Program-made: the position numbers and the translations under genes
Origin: Geodermatophilus siccatus
Lineage (GTDB): Bacteria; Actinomycetota; Actinomycetes; Mycobacteriales; Geodermatophilaceae
DNA length: 64,000 bases
Reading direction: 5' to 3'
Assembly: GCF_900103785.1 (NCBI RefSeq)
Contig: NZ_FNHE01000004.1
Span: forward strand, 186,001 to 250,000
Shown: one piece after another, positions 24,858 to 33,627 of the stretch
Numbering within the stretch: the first letter of the stretch is position 1
Layout: every line of letters begins with the position of its first letter
Notes under the pieces: generated by a model
Told to the model about the DNA's origin: nothing
Seen by the model: only the letters and a program-made list of their open reading frames with translations
Databases searched by the model: none

Positions 24858-25339
24858 CCGGCTCTCCCGGGCGTGGCCGCGCCGGCTGCGGGGGCGAAGC
24901 CGAAGCGGTGGCGGTCCCAACCGTCGCGCAGCGGCCCCCAGTAGTCGAAGCGCACTCGCTTGACCGCGTACCGCCAACCCTCGGCGGTACGGACGACCGA
25001 GTCGGAGTAGCGCCCGGCGGCGACGTGCGGGACGTCGTCGACGACGCACGGTTGCCACAGCATGGAGCGCACCGTCGCCGTGTCGCCGTCCACCGCGATC
25101 TCGTGGTTGGAGACGTGGTGCCAGAACCTCATCCCGCTGTCGGCGAGGCCGCTGAAGAAGGCCAGCAGATCGGCCGAACCGGTGACGACGGCCAGCCCGT
25201 CGAAGGTCCCGTCCGCCGTGAACAGCGCCACGAGCCCCGGCCAGTCACCGGTGTCGACGAGCCGGCAGTAGGCGGCATCGAGGTTCCGGATCGCCTCGAT
25301 GTCCTCGAGCCGGCGCAGCCGCGCCTCGAGATGGTTCAC
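24854..25339 (-). CDS. SnoaL-like (NTF2-fold) protein
   Basis: A 161-residue NTF2-like protein beginning at GTG 25337-25339, which overlaps the catC stop. The core reads DIEAIRNLDAAYCRLVDTGDWPGLVALFTADGTFDG, then FWHHVSNHEIAVDGDTATVRSML and WRYAVKRVRFDYWGPL. This SnoaL_4-type pattern is found in ring-hydroxylating dioxygenase beta-like and dehydratase-like proteins of catabolic operons. No catalytic assignment is possible. It lies between catC and the lactonase-like gene in a stop-start overlapping operon, so it is translated with them. Confidence 0.8.
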   Translation of the reverse strand: MNHLEARLRRLEDIEAIRNLDAAYCRLVDTGDWPGLVALFTADGTFDGLAVVTGSADLLAFFSGLADSGMRFWHHVSNHEIAVDGDTATVRSMLWQPCVVDDVPHVAAGRYSDSVVRTAEGWRYAVKRVRFDYWGPLRDGWDRHRFGFAPAAGAATPGRAG

Positions 25340-25623
25340 GGGTTCGCCGACAGGGCTGAGGGGTGCTCGGTGAGTGGGGTGACGGAGATGGTCATGAAGG
25401 GGAACAGCGGCAGGTTCCACAGGATGTCGTGCAGTTCGTCGGTGCCGGAGACGTCGAAGACGCTGATGTTGCTGTACTGGCCGACCACCCGCCACAGGTG
25501 CACCCACACGCCCGTGCGCTGCAGTTCCAGCGCGCGGGCCTTCTCCGTGGCCAGCAGCGTGGCGCGCTCATCGGGGTCGAGGTCGCGGGGGACGGCGACG
25601 TCCATGCGGACGTGGAACAGCAT
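25336..25623 (-). CDS. catC: Muconolactone delta-isomerase
   Basis: A 95-residue protein starting MLFHVRMDVAVPRDLDPDE, with ATG at 25621-25623 behind GAGGAGCTGACC. Segments such as EKARALELQRTGVWVHLWRVVGQYSNISVFDV and LPLFPFMTISVTPLTEHPSA match muconolactone isomerase (CatC), including its typical length of about 92-96 residues and C-terminal LxxHPSA. The enzyme isomerises muconolactone to 3-oxoadipate enol-lactone in the catechol branch. It is the first intact gene of the lactonase operon. The gene normally before it, catB, is represented only by a remnant at 25641-25934. Confidence 0.92.
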   Translation of the reverse strand: MLFHVRMDVAVPRDLDPDERATLLATEKARALELQRTGVWVHLWRVVGQYSNISVFDVSGTDELHDILWNLPLFPFMTISVTPLTEHPSALSANP

Positions 25624-25640
25624 GGTCAGCTCCTCGCTGG

Positions 25641-25934
25641 TCAGGTGCGGGTGATCCGGGCGACGGGGTGCGGTCGAGTTCCACCCCGTCCTCGACCCGT
25701 CGGCAGGTGCAGCCCTCCGGGGAGGGGCGGCACCCGGACACCGGGACTGCGAGTCCACGCGTCGTGCGGGGCACCTCGACGGCGGCCTCCGCGCAGGGGC
25801 GGCGCTGACGGCGTCGTCCATCGCCGTTGGGCCCCGGCGATGTCGTCGACCCGGCGGCCGAGCAGGAGCGGGGTCGGGTACCGGTCGACGACCAGCGGCA
25901 TCGTCTCGACGCGCTCGACAGCCAGTCCGCTCAT
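25641..25934 (-). pseudogene. catB: Remnant of muconate cycloisomerase (catB-like)
   Basis: The frame opens with MSGLAVERVETMPLVVDRYP, the style of MLE-family N-termini (VERVET near the start). After about 30 residues coherence is lost, and near the 3' end segments like GGLHLPTGRGRG, GVELDRT (next frame) and PVARITRT resemble a cycloisomerase C-terminus (HLP-GPG-GVELD-). The roughly 300 residues of the catalytic barrel are missing. Position directly upstream of catC on the same strand is the canonical catB place. I read this as an internally deleted, frameshifted catB. The assignment is inference from short segments and context. Confidence 0.5.
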
Positions 25935-25965
25935 CGTGGTCCCGCCCCCCGCTCGCCCGGTGGGG

Positions 25966-27549
25966 TCAGCGTCGGTTGGCGAAGATCGAGACGTCGTCGT
26001 TCCCGATGAGGTCGGGAGCGGTCCAGCCGTCGAGGTCGTACTCGGCCAGGCACGCCTCGGCCAGGCCCTTCATCTGCGCGGTCGTGCCCATGGCCTCGGC
26101 GGTGAAGAGCAGTTCAGCGCGCACGCCCTCGTGGTTGCCGGAGTAGTTGCGCTCGTAGAGCTCGTGCCGGCCACCGAACTCGGTGCCGACCGAGTCCCAC
26201 AGCGCCTTCATCAGCTTGACGCGGTCCACCGCGTCGATCCCGTTCGAGCCCCGGACGTACCTGTCCAGGTAGGGCCGGACCTCCGGGGTCTTGAAGTCGA
26301 TCGCGTGGGAGTTGAGGTAGATCAGCCCGCTCGACACGTCCTGCTGGATGATCTCCTTGACCCGCGGATAGCCCTGCATCATGAACATCCGGTAGGTGAA
26401 CGCGTACTCGAGCTTGGGCAGCAGTGCGCCGTCCTTCCACTCGTCCGGCGTCCGGGCCAGCGCGTCGGACAACGCCCAGAAGACGTTCCGCCAGCCGATG
26501 ACCTCACCGGCGCGGGTCTGCACGCCGCGGAAGTCCTTGGTGCCGGTTGCCTCGAGCGCCTTGAGCAGCAGCCCGGCGATGAAGTCGAGCTTGACGGCCA
26601 GCCGGGTGCAACCGTGGAGGGCGAAGCGCGGCAGGAAGCCCGACTGCGGGAAGAAGTCGTTGATCTTCTCGATGTCGCCGTAGACGAAGACGTTCTCCCA
26701 CGGCACGAGCACCTTGTCGAAGATGAAGATGGTGTCGTTCTCGTCCAGCCGGCTCGACAGCGGGTAGTCGAACGGGCTGCCCATGACCGCGGCCTGCTGG
26801 CTGTAGGAAGCTCGGCAGATCAGCTTCACGCCGGGTGCGCTCATCGGCACCGTGCAGATGAGCGCGAACTCCTTCTTCCTGATCGGCAGCCCGTAGTGCG
26901 CGATGAAGTTGTAGTTGGTGATCGCTGAGCCGGTGGCCACGACCTTGGCGCCGGACACGATCAGCCCGGCGTCGGTCTCCTTCTCCACCTTCATGAAGAC
27001 GTCGCCGACCTCGTCGGGCGGCAGGTTGCGGTCGACCGGCGGGTTGATGATCGCGTGGTTCCAGTAGAGGACCTTCTCCTGCGACTCCCGGTACCAGCGC
27101 TTCGCATTCTCCTGGTACGGGTCGTAGAAGTCACTGTTCGCGCCGAGGGTGCCGAGGAAGCTGGCCTTGTAGTCAGGGGAGCGCCCCATCCAGCCGTAGG
27201 TCAGCCGGGCCCAGGCCGCGATGGCGTCGCGGTCGGCGACCATGTCCTCGACCGAGTGCGGTGCCCGGAAGAAGGGGTGGGTGACTCCGCCGTTGCCGGT
27301 GTCGGTCGGCGCCGTCACCACGTCCCGTCGGGCGGGGTCGTGCAGGGCGTCGTACAACCGGGCGGTCATGCGCACGGAGTTGCGGAAGGCCGGGTGGGTC
27401 GTCACGTCGGCGACCCGCTCCCCGTAGATCCACACCTCGCGGTCATCGCGCAGGCTCTCGACGTACTCGTCGCCGGTCATCGGTCGACCGGCCGTGGGCG
27501 TGTCCGGGGCAGCGGGAACGGTGGCCGGGCGTTCTTGTTCGAGTGTCAC
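25966..27549 (-). CDS. HpaB-family FADH2-dependent monooxygenase
   Basis: A 527-residue protein of the 4-hydroxyphenylacetate 3-hydroxylase oxygenase family. Recognisable parts are [22 protein letters not shown] at the start, [59 protein letters not shown] and a C-terminal [17 protein letters not shown]. These enzymes hydroxylate phenols with FADH2 from a separate reductase; relatives act on chlorophenols, p-nitrophenol and 4-hydroxyphenylacetate. GTG start at 27547-27549 behind GAAGGGG. The flavin reductase partner is 69 bp upstream in the same direction. In this island it could supply hydroxyquinol or a catechol to the ring-cleavage genes. Confidence 0.92.
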   Translation of the reverse strand: MTLEQERPATVPAAPDTPTAGRPMTGDEYVESLRDDREVWIYGERVADVTTHPAFRNSVRMTARLYDALHDPARRDVVTAPTDTGNGGVTHPFFRAPHSVEDMVADRDAIAAWARLTYGWMGRSPDYKASFLGTLGANSDFYDPYQENAKRWYRESQEKVLYWNHAIINPPVDRNLPPDEVGDVFMKVEKETDAGLIVSGAKVVATGSAITNYNFIAHYGLPIRKKEFALICTVPMSAPGVKLICRASYSQQAAVMGSPFDYPLSSRLDENDTIFIFDKVLVPWENVFVYGDIEKINDFFPQSGFLPRFALHGCTRLAVKLDFIAGLLLKALEATGTKDFRGVQTRAGEVIGWRNVFWALSDALARTPDEWKDGALLPKLEYAFTYRMFMMQGYPRVKEIIQQDVSSGLIYLNSHAIDFKTPEVRPYLDRYVRGSNGIDAVDRVKLMKALWDSVGTEFGGRHELYERNYSGNHEGVRAELLFTAEAMGTTAQMKGLAEACLAEYDLDGWTAPDLIGNDDVSIFANRR

Positions 27550-27618
27550 GGAGGGCCCCTTCTGCGTCGGTGGAGTCGGGTGGGCGGTGTGCGCGCCGTG
27601 GTGCAGCAGCGTGTCCGG

Positions 27619-28194
27619 TCAGGGCGCGGCCCGGGAGCGGTGCGGGCGCAGCGGAGTGAAGCTCGCGCGGGCGCCGAACCAGCCGAACTCGGGGCTGTCC
27701 AGCGACGCGGCCCAGTGGACGCCGGTGGCCGGAGGGGCCAGTTCGCGAAAGCGCCCGCCGAAGAACAGGAGGGGATCGGCGTCGGTCACGGCCAGGTCGG
27801 CGACCTCCCCGATGACGATCAGGTGGTCCCCGCCGTCATAGGTGCGCCAGGGCAGGCAGGAGATGGTGGCGGCGTTGCCGACGAGGACCGGGGCCGTCGG
27901 TCCGTCGGCCCACGCCGGCTCGGGTTGCTGGGGGCGGCCGGCGAAGTGCCAAGCGGTGTCGAGCTGTTCCGTGGACAGGACGTTGACCGCGAAAGGTGCG
28001 CTCTCCAGGTACCGGCGGGCCCTCGACTCGCGGGTGACCGTCACCTGGCACAGCGGCGGGTCGAGCGAGACGGCGGTGAACGCGTTGACGGTGGCGCCGT
28101 GCGGGACGCCGTCATCCCTCGCGCAGGTGACCACGGTGACCCCGGTGGCGAACCGGCCGAAGGCGTTGCGGAGGGTGCGGGGGTCGAGCGGCAT
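27619..28194 (-). CDS. Flavin reductase (HpaC-like)
   Basis: A 191-residue flavin reductase-like protein starting MPLDPRTLRNAFGRFATGVTVVT. The FMN-binding split-barrel features are clear: GVPHGATVNAFTAVSLDPPLCQVTV, SAPFAVNVLSTEQ, and the C-terminal GDHLIVIGEVADLAVTDADPLLFFGGRF with the catalytic GxH-type segment. It would use NAD(P)H to make the FADH2 needed by the HpaB-like oxygenase encoded directly downstream. It is the first gene of the minus-strand operon that runs through the lactonase-like gene, so the operon promoter lies in 28195-28300. Confidence 0.92.
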   Translation of the reverse strand: MPLDPRTLRNAFGRFATGVTVVTCARDDGVPHGATVNAFTAVSLDPPLCQVTVTRESRARRYLESAPFAVNVLSTEQLDTAWHFAGRPQQPEPAWADGPTAPVLVGNAATISCLPWRTYDGGDHLIVIGEVADLAVTDADPLLFFGGRFRELAPPATGVHWAASLDSPEFGWFGARASFTPLRPHRSRAAP

Positions 28195-28250
28195 CGACGC
28201 CTCGCTTCCTCGTGCACGTCCGTCCACGGTGCCCGCTCAGCGCGGGAGAG

Positions 28251-28266
28251 TGTGCGCTGAATCACA
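28251..28266 (-). promoter_or_regulatory. TGTG-n8-CACA inverted repeat upstream of the flavin reductase operon
   Basis: The sequence TGTGCGCTGAATCACA is a 4+4 dyad 56-72 bp before the flavin reductase ATG. On the minus strand it reads TGTGATTCAGCGCACA and shares TGTG and AGCG positions with the motif at 17855-17872. It may be an operator for this operon. Support is positional only. Confidence 0.3.
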
Positions 28267-28674
28267 TCGCGCGTCAACCTGGGCCGGGGACGCGGCGCCG
28301 AGCGGCTGGGGGGCGTCTGCTGTCCGTCATCGGCGTCGTCCTCTCCCGGCGCCGTCGACGGGTCGGCATGCGTCCCGCGCAGCCGGGTGGCGACGGTGGG
28401 GGGCTCGGCGGTCTCGGCGATCGCGTGCTGGGTCGGCTCGTCGAGCACCGGCTCCCGGCCGCGGTCGGTCAGCCAGCTGGCTCCGGGAGGACGTCGGGAG
28501 GTCCTCGGCAGGTCACGGATGAGCTGGGCGGGTGGGTCATCGGGTGGGTTCCCGGGCCTGGGATCCGCGCAGGCACCCACGGCACTGCTGACGGGATCCG
28601 TGCTCGCTCCGGCACGACGCTCGACCGGCGCGACCACCCGCACCCGCTGGGAGGCCGGGGACGAGCGCCCCAGC

Positions 28675-28716
28675 GGACCGCCCCGGGTCGGTGGGCGCAC
28701 CGACCCGGGGCGGTCC
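28675..28716. terminator. 19-bp perfect hairpin, likely terminator
   Basis: Positions 28675-28693 and 28698-28716 are exact reverse complements (arm GGACCGCCCCGGGTCGGTG) with a 4-nt GGCG loop. It lies about 220 bp past the end of the minus-strand DUF6223 gene and could terminate it, although no U-run follows on either strand. A structural RNA element is the alternative. Confidence 0.5.
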
Positions 28717-28936
28717 AGGTGCCGTGACGCCCGTCTGCTCACCCGCCCGGAGACGGGTGCGACGCCGGGGCGGGCGCTCGCGTCCGGAACCGGGAGGCCG
28801 CCGGGGCAACGCTGGCCGGGCTGGACACCTGGGTGCTCGGCCCGCACGAGGGACGGGGACCGGGACGGGCTCTCCACGGGGCGCTGGAACTCGCCGGGAC
28901 GGTCCTCACCCAGACCCGGAGTGCTCGCCCACGGGG

Positions 28937-29356
28937 TCAGCCGGTGCGGCGCGCGCGGGCCAGAGCCAGCCCCCCGAGGACGACGGCGATCAGCCCCACC
29001 ACCAGGGCCATGAACCCCCCGACGATCCCGTAGCCGGTGCCGGGACCGCCGTCGGCGGCGGCCACGACGAGCCCGCCGATGACCGCGCCGATCAGCCCCA
29101 CCACCAGAGCCGCGATGGCCCCGGTTCTCCCGTTGCCGTCGCCGATACGACCGGCGGAACGCAGAGCCGCCCCTCCGATGACCACGCCGGCCAGGCCCAA
29201 CAGCGCGGCCACCAGGGACCAGAGACGCCCGGGGGTCAAGGCGTGAGCAGCGGCGGCGGCCGGCTGGGCGACGACGTGCGCGGCTGCCGGGGTGGCGAGC
29301 CCGAGCACGCCGAGCGGGGCGACCGCGCCGGCTGCGAGCAGGTGACGGACGGACAT
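28937..29356 (-). CDS. DUF6223-type membrane protein
   Basis: A 139-residue protein starting MSVRHLLAAGAVAPLGVLGL, ATG at 29354-29356 behind GGAGGAGGAG. A signal-peptide-like start (ending ATPAAAHV) is followed by three membrane helices: WSLVAALLGLAGVVIGGAAL, GAIAALVVGLIGAVIGGLVV and FMALVVGLIAVVLGGLALA. The pattern RSAGRIGDGNGRTGAI between helices one and two, and ADGGPGTGYGIVGG between two and three, are those of DUF6223 proteins of actinobacteria (recalled, not searched). Function unknown. It faces the divergent sensor kinase gene at 29571, whose regulon it may belong to. Confidence 0.75.
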   Translation of the reverse strand: MSVRHLLAAGAVAPLGVLGLATPAAAHVVAQPAAAAAHALTPGRLWSLVAALLGLAGVVIGGAALRSAGRIGDGNGRTGAIAALVVGLIGAVIGGLVVAAADGGPGTGYGIVGGFMALVVGLIAVVLGGLALARARRTG

Positions 29357-29558
29357 GGGGTGCTCCTCCTCCCACGACTGGACGCCGCTGATCGTGTCCG
29401 CCGGTCCCGCCGCCGGTCGTCGTGCGGACGCAGGCACTCTGCGCTGCCGCCGATGCCGTATCCGGCTACCGCGGGGGTGCTGCAGGAGGCGGGGCTGCTG
29501 CGTGGGCGGTAGGCGATCGATCGTCCGTGCGCGGGAGTCGGCTGCGTGGACATCGGGC

Positions 29559-29564
29559 TAGCGT
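29559..29564 (+). promoter_or_regulatory. -10-like hexamer for a leaderless sensor kinase transcript
   Basis: TAGCGT ends 6 nt before the ATG at 29571, with no Shine-Dalgarno in between. A -10 element at this distance would place the transcription start at or next to the A of ATG, so the mRNA would be leaderless, as is common in actinobacteria. Confidence 0.5.
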
Positions 29565-29570
29565 GCCCGC

Positions 29571-30689
29571 ATGGGCGGGGCGCGGATCAGCGTCGGGGAC
29601 TGGGTGATCGCCGTCGGCGTGGGGGCGACCCTGCTGGTCGCCGGGCTGTCCGGGCAGCACCCCTCGACGGATCTGGCCCCGTTGGGCTACCTGCTGCTGA
29701 CAGCCGGTGGGCTGTCGCTGGCCGCGCGCCGCTGGGCTCCGGTCACCGTGCTGATCGTGACCGCGTCGTGCGCGCTGGGGTACCAGTCCGTCGGTTTCGA
29801 CGTGCCGGTCGTCGCGTTCCTGTTCGCGGTGTACGCCGCGGTGCGGGCGGGACACCGCATCGTCACGGTGGCGGGCTCGGTGGTCATGCTGACTGCTCTC
29901 CCGCTGGCGATCCTGGTCTCCCCCCACGACTGGCCCGTGGGCGAGGCGTTCACGCAGTCCCGGGACGTCCTCGAACTGGCCTGGCTGATCGCCGCCGGTG
30001 CAGCGGGTGAAGCGCTGCGGCAGGCCGAGCGCCGGGCAGATGAGGCCGAGCGCACCCGCGAGGAGACCGCGCGGCGTCGCGCCAGCGAGGAGCGGCTGCA
30101 CATCGCGCGGGAGTTGCACGACTCGCTCACCCACCAGATCTCCGTCATCAAGGTGCAGGCCGAAGTCGCCGTCCACCTGGCCCGCAAGCGCGGTGAACAG
30201 GTGCCGGAGGCCCTGCTGGCGATCCGGGAGGCCGGTCGGGAGGCGGCCGGAGAACTGCGAGCGACTCTGGAGGCGCTGCGTGACGACGGCAAGAGCCCGC
30301 CCAAGGGGCTCGATCACGTCCCGGAGCTGCTGGAAGGGGCTCGGATGGCCGGCCTGGACGCGGAGCTGACGATCGAGGGACGCCGCGGCGTCGTGCCGCC
30401 CGCGGTGGACCGGACTGCTTACCGGATCGTCCAGGAGTCGCTGACCAACGTCGCCCGTCACGCCGCCGCCGCCACGGCGTCGGTCCGGATCGACTACCGG
30501 CCCGACGCCCTGCTCATCCGGGTGGATGACGACGGCAGGGCCACGCCGGCCACCGCTCCGCTGCCCGGCGTCGGGCTGCTGGGGATGCGCGAACGGGTCA
30601 CCGCTCTCGGAGGTCACCTGCGGGCGGCACCGCGCAGCGAGGGCGGCTTCACCGTCCAGGCCGAACTCCCCCTGGACCACACGTCGTGA
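29571..30689 (+). CDS. NarL-type sensor histidine kinase
   Basis: A 372-residue membrane kinase. About five hydrophobic segments occupy residues 8-150 and no periplasmic sensor domain is visible, so it may sense within the membrane. A coiled linker (LRQAERRADEAERTREETARRR) leads into the HisKA_3 dimerisation motif RLHIARELHDSLTHQISVI with the phospho-accepting His in ELHDS. The HATPase segment shows YRIVQESLTNVARHA (N box) and GVGLLGMRERVTALGGHL (G box). It phosphorylates the response regulator encoded immediately downstream (GTGA overlap). The signal is unknown. Confidence 0.92.
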   Translation: MGGARISVGDWVIAVGVGATLLVAGLSGQHPSTDLAPLGYLLLTAGGLSLAARRWAPVTVLIVTASCALGYQSVGFDVPVVAFLFAVYAAVRAGHRIVTVAGSVVMLTALPLAILVSPHDWPVGEAFTQSRDVLELAWLIAAGAAGEALRQAERRADEAERTREETARRRASEERLHIARELHDSLTHQISVIKVQAEVAVHLARKRGEQVPEALLAIREAGREAAGELRATLEALRDDGKSPPKGLDHVPELLEGARMAGLDAELTIEGRRGVVPPAVDRTAYRIVQESLTNVARHAAAATASVRIDYRPDALLIRVDDDGRATPATAPLPGVGLLGMRERVTALGGHLRAAPRSEGGFTVQAELPLDHTS

Positions 30690-31348
30690 TCCGTGTCCTG
30701 CTGGTCGACGACCAGCCGCTCATCCGCAGCGGATTCCGAGCGCTCCTGGACACCGAGGACGACATCGAGGTGGTGGCCGAGGCCGGCGACGGCAGCGAGG
30801 GCCTGGCGCGGGCCAGGGAGCACCTGCCCGACGTCGCGCTCATCGACATCCAGATGCCGGTCATGGACGGTATCGAGGCGACCCGGCGCATCGCCGCGGA
30901 CCCGGCCCTGGCGTCGGTGCACGTCGTCATCCTGACCAACTACGGCGTGGACGAGTACGTCTTCGACGCACTTCGTGCCGGCGCGGCCGGCTTCCTCGTC
31001 AAGGACATCCAGCCGGAGGACTTCCTGCACGCCGTGCGCGTCGCCGCGCGGGGCGACGCCCTGCTCGCCCCGTCGATCACCCGCAAGCTGATCGACCGGT
31101 ACGTCAGCCAGCCGCTCGCGACCGGCATCGACGCGGGGCTGGGAGAACTGACCAACCGCGAACGCGAGGCCGTCGCCCTGGTCGCGCAGGGCCTGTCCAA
31201 CGACCAGGTCGCCGAGCGCATGGTGATCAGCCCGCTCACCGCGAAGACCCACGTCAACCGGGCCATGGTGAAGCTCCACGCCCGCGACCGCGCCCAGCTC
31301 GTCGTCCTCGCCTACGAATCCGGCCTGGTGGCCCCGCGCGACTCCTGA
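30686..31348 (+). CDS. NarL/FixJ-type response regulator
   Basis: A 220-residue regulator starting at GTG 30686 inside the kinase stop. The receiver domain shows VLLVDDQPLIRSGF (acidic pocket), the phospho-Asp in VALIDIQMPVMDG, the Thr switch in VVILTNYG and Lys in GFLVKDIQ. The LuxR-type helix-turn-helix is LTNREREAVALVAQGLSNDQVAERMVISPLTAKTHVNRAM. Genes under its control cannot be read from sequence; the divergent DUF6223 gene or the DUF1772 gene downstream are candidates. Confidence 0.93.
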   Translation: MIRVLLVDDQPLIRSGFRALLDTEDDIEVVAEAGDGSEGLARAREHLPDVALIDIQMPVMDGIEATRRIAADPALASVHVVILTNYGVDEYVFDALRAGAAGFLVKDIQPEDFLHAVRVAARGDALLAPSITRKLIDRYVSQPLATGIDAGLGELTNREREAVALVAQGLSNDQVAERMVISPLTAKTHVNRAMVKLHARDRAQLVVLAYESGLVAPRDS

Positions 31349-31579
31349 GATCCGCGGTCCGGGTGACACCTGCCCGCCCCCGGACAGACGGCTCGAGGCA
31401 TCAGCGTGCTGGCGCTGTCCCGTCGCCGATGGCCGTAGCCCAGCAGGGTTGCCGTACGTCGAGGAGCGACCCCGGTCCCCGTCGTCAGGCGGCAGACCCG
31501 CGCACCGGCCGCACCTAGCGTCGCTGAGCGAGGCCGACCCGCGAGGGGGTCGAGCCGACCGGCGAGGGGACGGACCGAG

Positions 31580-32119
31580 ATGTCGCGCAGGAGACTCACC
31601 ACGGTGGCGCTCGTCGCCGTCGTGTGGGCCGCGATGCTGTCCTTCGGCGGTGTCGCCGCGGAGACCGTGATGCTCTATCCGAACGTCTTCGGGGACCCAC
31701 CGGCGTCGCTGGACCGGGCCCGGGAGTTCCTCGTCGCCGGAGGTCCCAGCGACTACTTCCCGCCCCTGGGGGCCGCAGTGGTGGTCAGCGGCCTGGCTGC
31801 GACCGTGTTGACGTGGCGGGATCCGCGGCTGCGGTGGTGGATCGTCGGCGCGGCCGCGGTCTTCATCGCCTGCGACTTCGTGTTCTCGGTGCTGTTCTTC
31901 TGGCCGCGCAACGAGATCATGTTCATCGACCCGGTCGGCACCCACACGCCGGAGTACCTGCGTCAGGTCGCCGGCGAGTTCGTCGCCGGCCACTGGGTGC
32001 GCCTGGCCGGCGGCGCGGTAACCGCCGCCCTGACCTTCACCGCGCTGCTGCGGTGGGTCCGCGCCACCGCCACCGCCTCCGTCCCGGCCCCGGCCGAGCC
32101 GGTCGGGGCCGGCCGGTGA
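31580..32119 (+). CDS. DUF1772-like small membrane protein
   Basis: A 179-residue protein with four hydrophobic segments: TTVALVAVVWAAMLSFGGVAAE, LGAAVVVSGLAATVLTW, WWIVGAAAVFIACDFVFSVLFFW and WVRLAGGAVTAALTFTALLRW. The topology and the ETVMLYPNVFGDPP segment after helix one are those of DUF1772/anthrone oxygenase-like four-helix membrane proteins, but sequence identity to characterised oxygenases is not evident. A TAGCGT -10-like hexamer lies near 31515, giving a leader of about 60 nt. It stands between two two-component systems. Confidence 0.65.
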   Translation: MSRRRLTTVALVAVVWAAMLSFGGVAAETVMLYPNVFGDPPASLDRAREFLVAGGPSDYFPPLGAAVVVSGLAATVLTWRDPRLRWWIVGAAAVFIACDFVFSVLFFWPRNEIMFIDPVGTHTPEYLRQVAGEFVAGHWVRLAGGAVTAALTFTALLRWVRATATASVPAPAEPVGAGR

Positions 32120-32442
32120 CCGCTGTCGTGACCGTGCTGCTCTGCCGCATCGGGCCCGCGGTCCACGCCGCGCGCGGCACCCCCCGGCCCACCCCCACGG
32201 GCCGAGGCGACCACGGAGCACGAGTGCCCCGGACGAGACCGACACGCGCGCCACGGCCTGTCCTCCGCCGTCCACGGGGTCCCGGACCTGGCGCAGGAAC
32301 CGGTGTGGCGGCTGTCGGCGTGGGACCACCGGGTCCGCCTCCGGCTGTCGTCGCCCGCTCGACGGTGAGGTCTCCTCGGAGCGATCGCTGCGTCGACGCG
32401 CGGGGATGTCCGCCGGCCCGTCCGGCTTCCTACCCTGACGCC
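32120..32442. other. Intergenic stretch before the second sensor kinase
   Basis: About 320 bp. The kinase frame stays open through it, but codon use and motifs begin only at GTG 32443. A TACCCT hexamer at 32431-32436 lies 6 nt before that GTG and looks like the -10 of a leaderless promoter. Nothing else was identified. Confidence 0.5.
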
Positions 32443-33627
32443 GTGCCCGACTCCAGGGACGTGTCCGCGCACGGGGGCGAGGTCCACAGCCGCCGGGCCG
32501 ACCTGCTGCTCGCGGTGACGCAGACCCTCACCGTCGCGCTGGTCATCGCCGCGGATCCGGAGGGGACCGCTCGGGCCACCCCCGGCGCCTACCTGTTCGC
32601 CGTCGGGTTCGGCGCCCTGGCCCTGGTGGGCCGCCGCGCCCCCCGCCTCGTCCTGGCGCTGACCGTGTTCTGCGTCTTCGCCTACTACGCCCTCGGCTTC
32701 CCGCCGATCGGCATCGCCCTGCCGGCCGTCGCCGCGCTCTACCGGGCGGCCGACGTCGGTGCCCTCCGCTGGGCGGTCGGCGCGGGGGCGGTGCTGGTCG
32801 CCGTGGCCGCCTGGGCCCGGGTCGCCGAGGGGCTGCCCACCACGTACCTGCTCAGCTACGAGTTGCTCACCAACGTGGCGCTCGTCGCCGCGGCGATCGC
32901 TCTCGGCGTGAGCGTCCGTGCCCGGCGGGAGGCGCGGTCCTCCCAGCAGCGGCTGCGGGCGCTGGCGGCCGCTGAACAGGCTCGGGAGGCCGAGGGCCGG
33001 CTGCAGGCCGAGCGGGTGCGCATCGCCCAGGACCTGCACGACTCCGTCGGTCATGCCATGTCGGTGATCGCCCTGCACGGCAACGTCGCTGCCGAGGCCA
33101 TCGGCCGGGACGACGAGGTGGCCCGGCGGGCGGTCGAGCAGATCGGTGCGGCGACCTCCGCCCAGCTGCGGGAGTTGCGGGCCACCGTGAAGCTCCTCCG
33201 TTCCCCGATGGGCGACGCCGAACGGGGGGCGGTGAGCCTCTCCGGGCTCGGGCGCCTGGCGGACGCCGCCCGGGAGGCTGGAGTCACGGTGGATCTCGAC
33301 CTCACCGTTGGCGAGGGGTGCCTCGACGGCGCCATCGAGGCGGCCGCCTACCGCATCGTGCAGGAGTCGCTCACCAACGTCATCCGGCACTCCGGGGCCA
33401 CCCGTGCGGCAGTCACCGCCGGTGTCCGTGGCGACCGGCTGGAGCTGGTGATCGCCGACGACGGTCGGGGGAGTCGCTCGGGCGGGCTGTCGTCAGCAGG
33501 GAGTGGGCAGGGACTGGTCGGCATGCGCGAGCGGGCCGCCGTCCTCGGCGGGCAGCTCACTGCCCGGCGCGGGCCGGCCGGCGGCTTTCTCGTGCACGCC
33601 GTGCTGCCGGTGAGGTTGGACCCGTGA
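32443..33627 (+). CDS. NarL-type sensor histidine kinase
   Basis: A 394-residue membrane kinase starting at GTG 32443. Four to five hydrophobic segments (for example LVLALTVFCVFAYYALGF and LLTNVALVAAAIALGVSV) precede a coiled linker and the HisKA_3 motif RVRIAQDLHDSVGHAMSVIALHG (His in DLHDS). The ATPase part shows YRIVQESLTNVIRHSGATRAAV, DDGRGSRSGG and GLVGMRERAAVLGGQL. It is coupled to the response regulator by GTGA. It is a paralogue of the kinase at 29571; no ligand-binding domain is visible. Confidence 0.92.
   Translation: MPDSRDVSAHGGEVHSRRADLLLAVTQTLTVALVIAADPEGTARATPGAYLFAVGFGALALVGRRAPRLVLALTVFCVFAYYALGFPPIGIALPAVAALYRAADVGALRWAVGAGAVLVAVAAWARVAEGLPTTYLLSYELLTNVALVAAAIALGVSVRARREARSSQQRLRALAAAEQAREAEGRLQAERVRIAQDLHDSVGHAMSVIALHGNVAAEAIGRDDEVARRAVEQIGAATSAQLRELRATVKLLRSPMGDAERGAVSLSGLGRLADAAREAGVTVDLDLTVGEGCLDGAIEAAAYRIVQESLTNVIRHSGATRAAVTAGVRGDRLELVIADDGRGSRSGGLSSAGSGQGLVGMRERAAVLGGQLTARRGPAGGFLVHAVLPVRLDP

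Larger units (their letters stand above)
28195..28936. other. Intergenic region with operon promoter and a strong hairpin
   Basis: About 740 bp without a supported gene. Near the flavin reductase start is TGTGCGCTGAATCACA (28251-28266), a TGTG-n8-CACA inverted repeat that could be an operator for the HpaBC/cat operon. A 19-bp perfect hairpin lies at 28675-28716. Other open frames here are long but lack starts and motifs. Confidence 0.5.
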
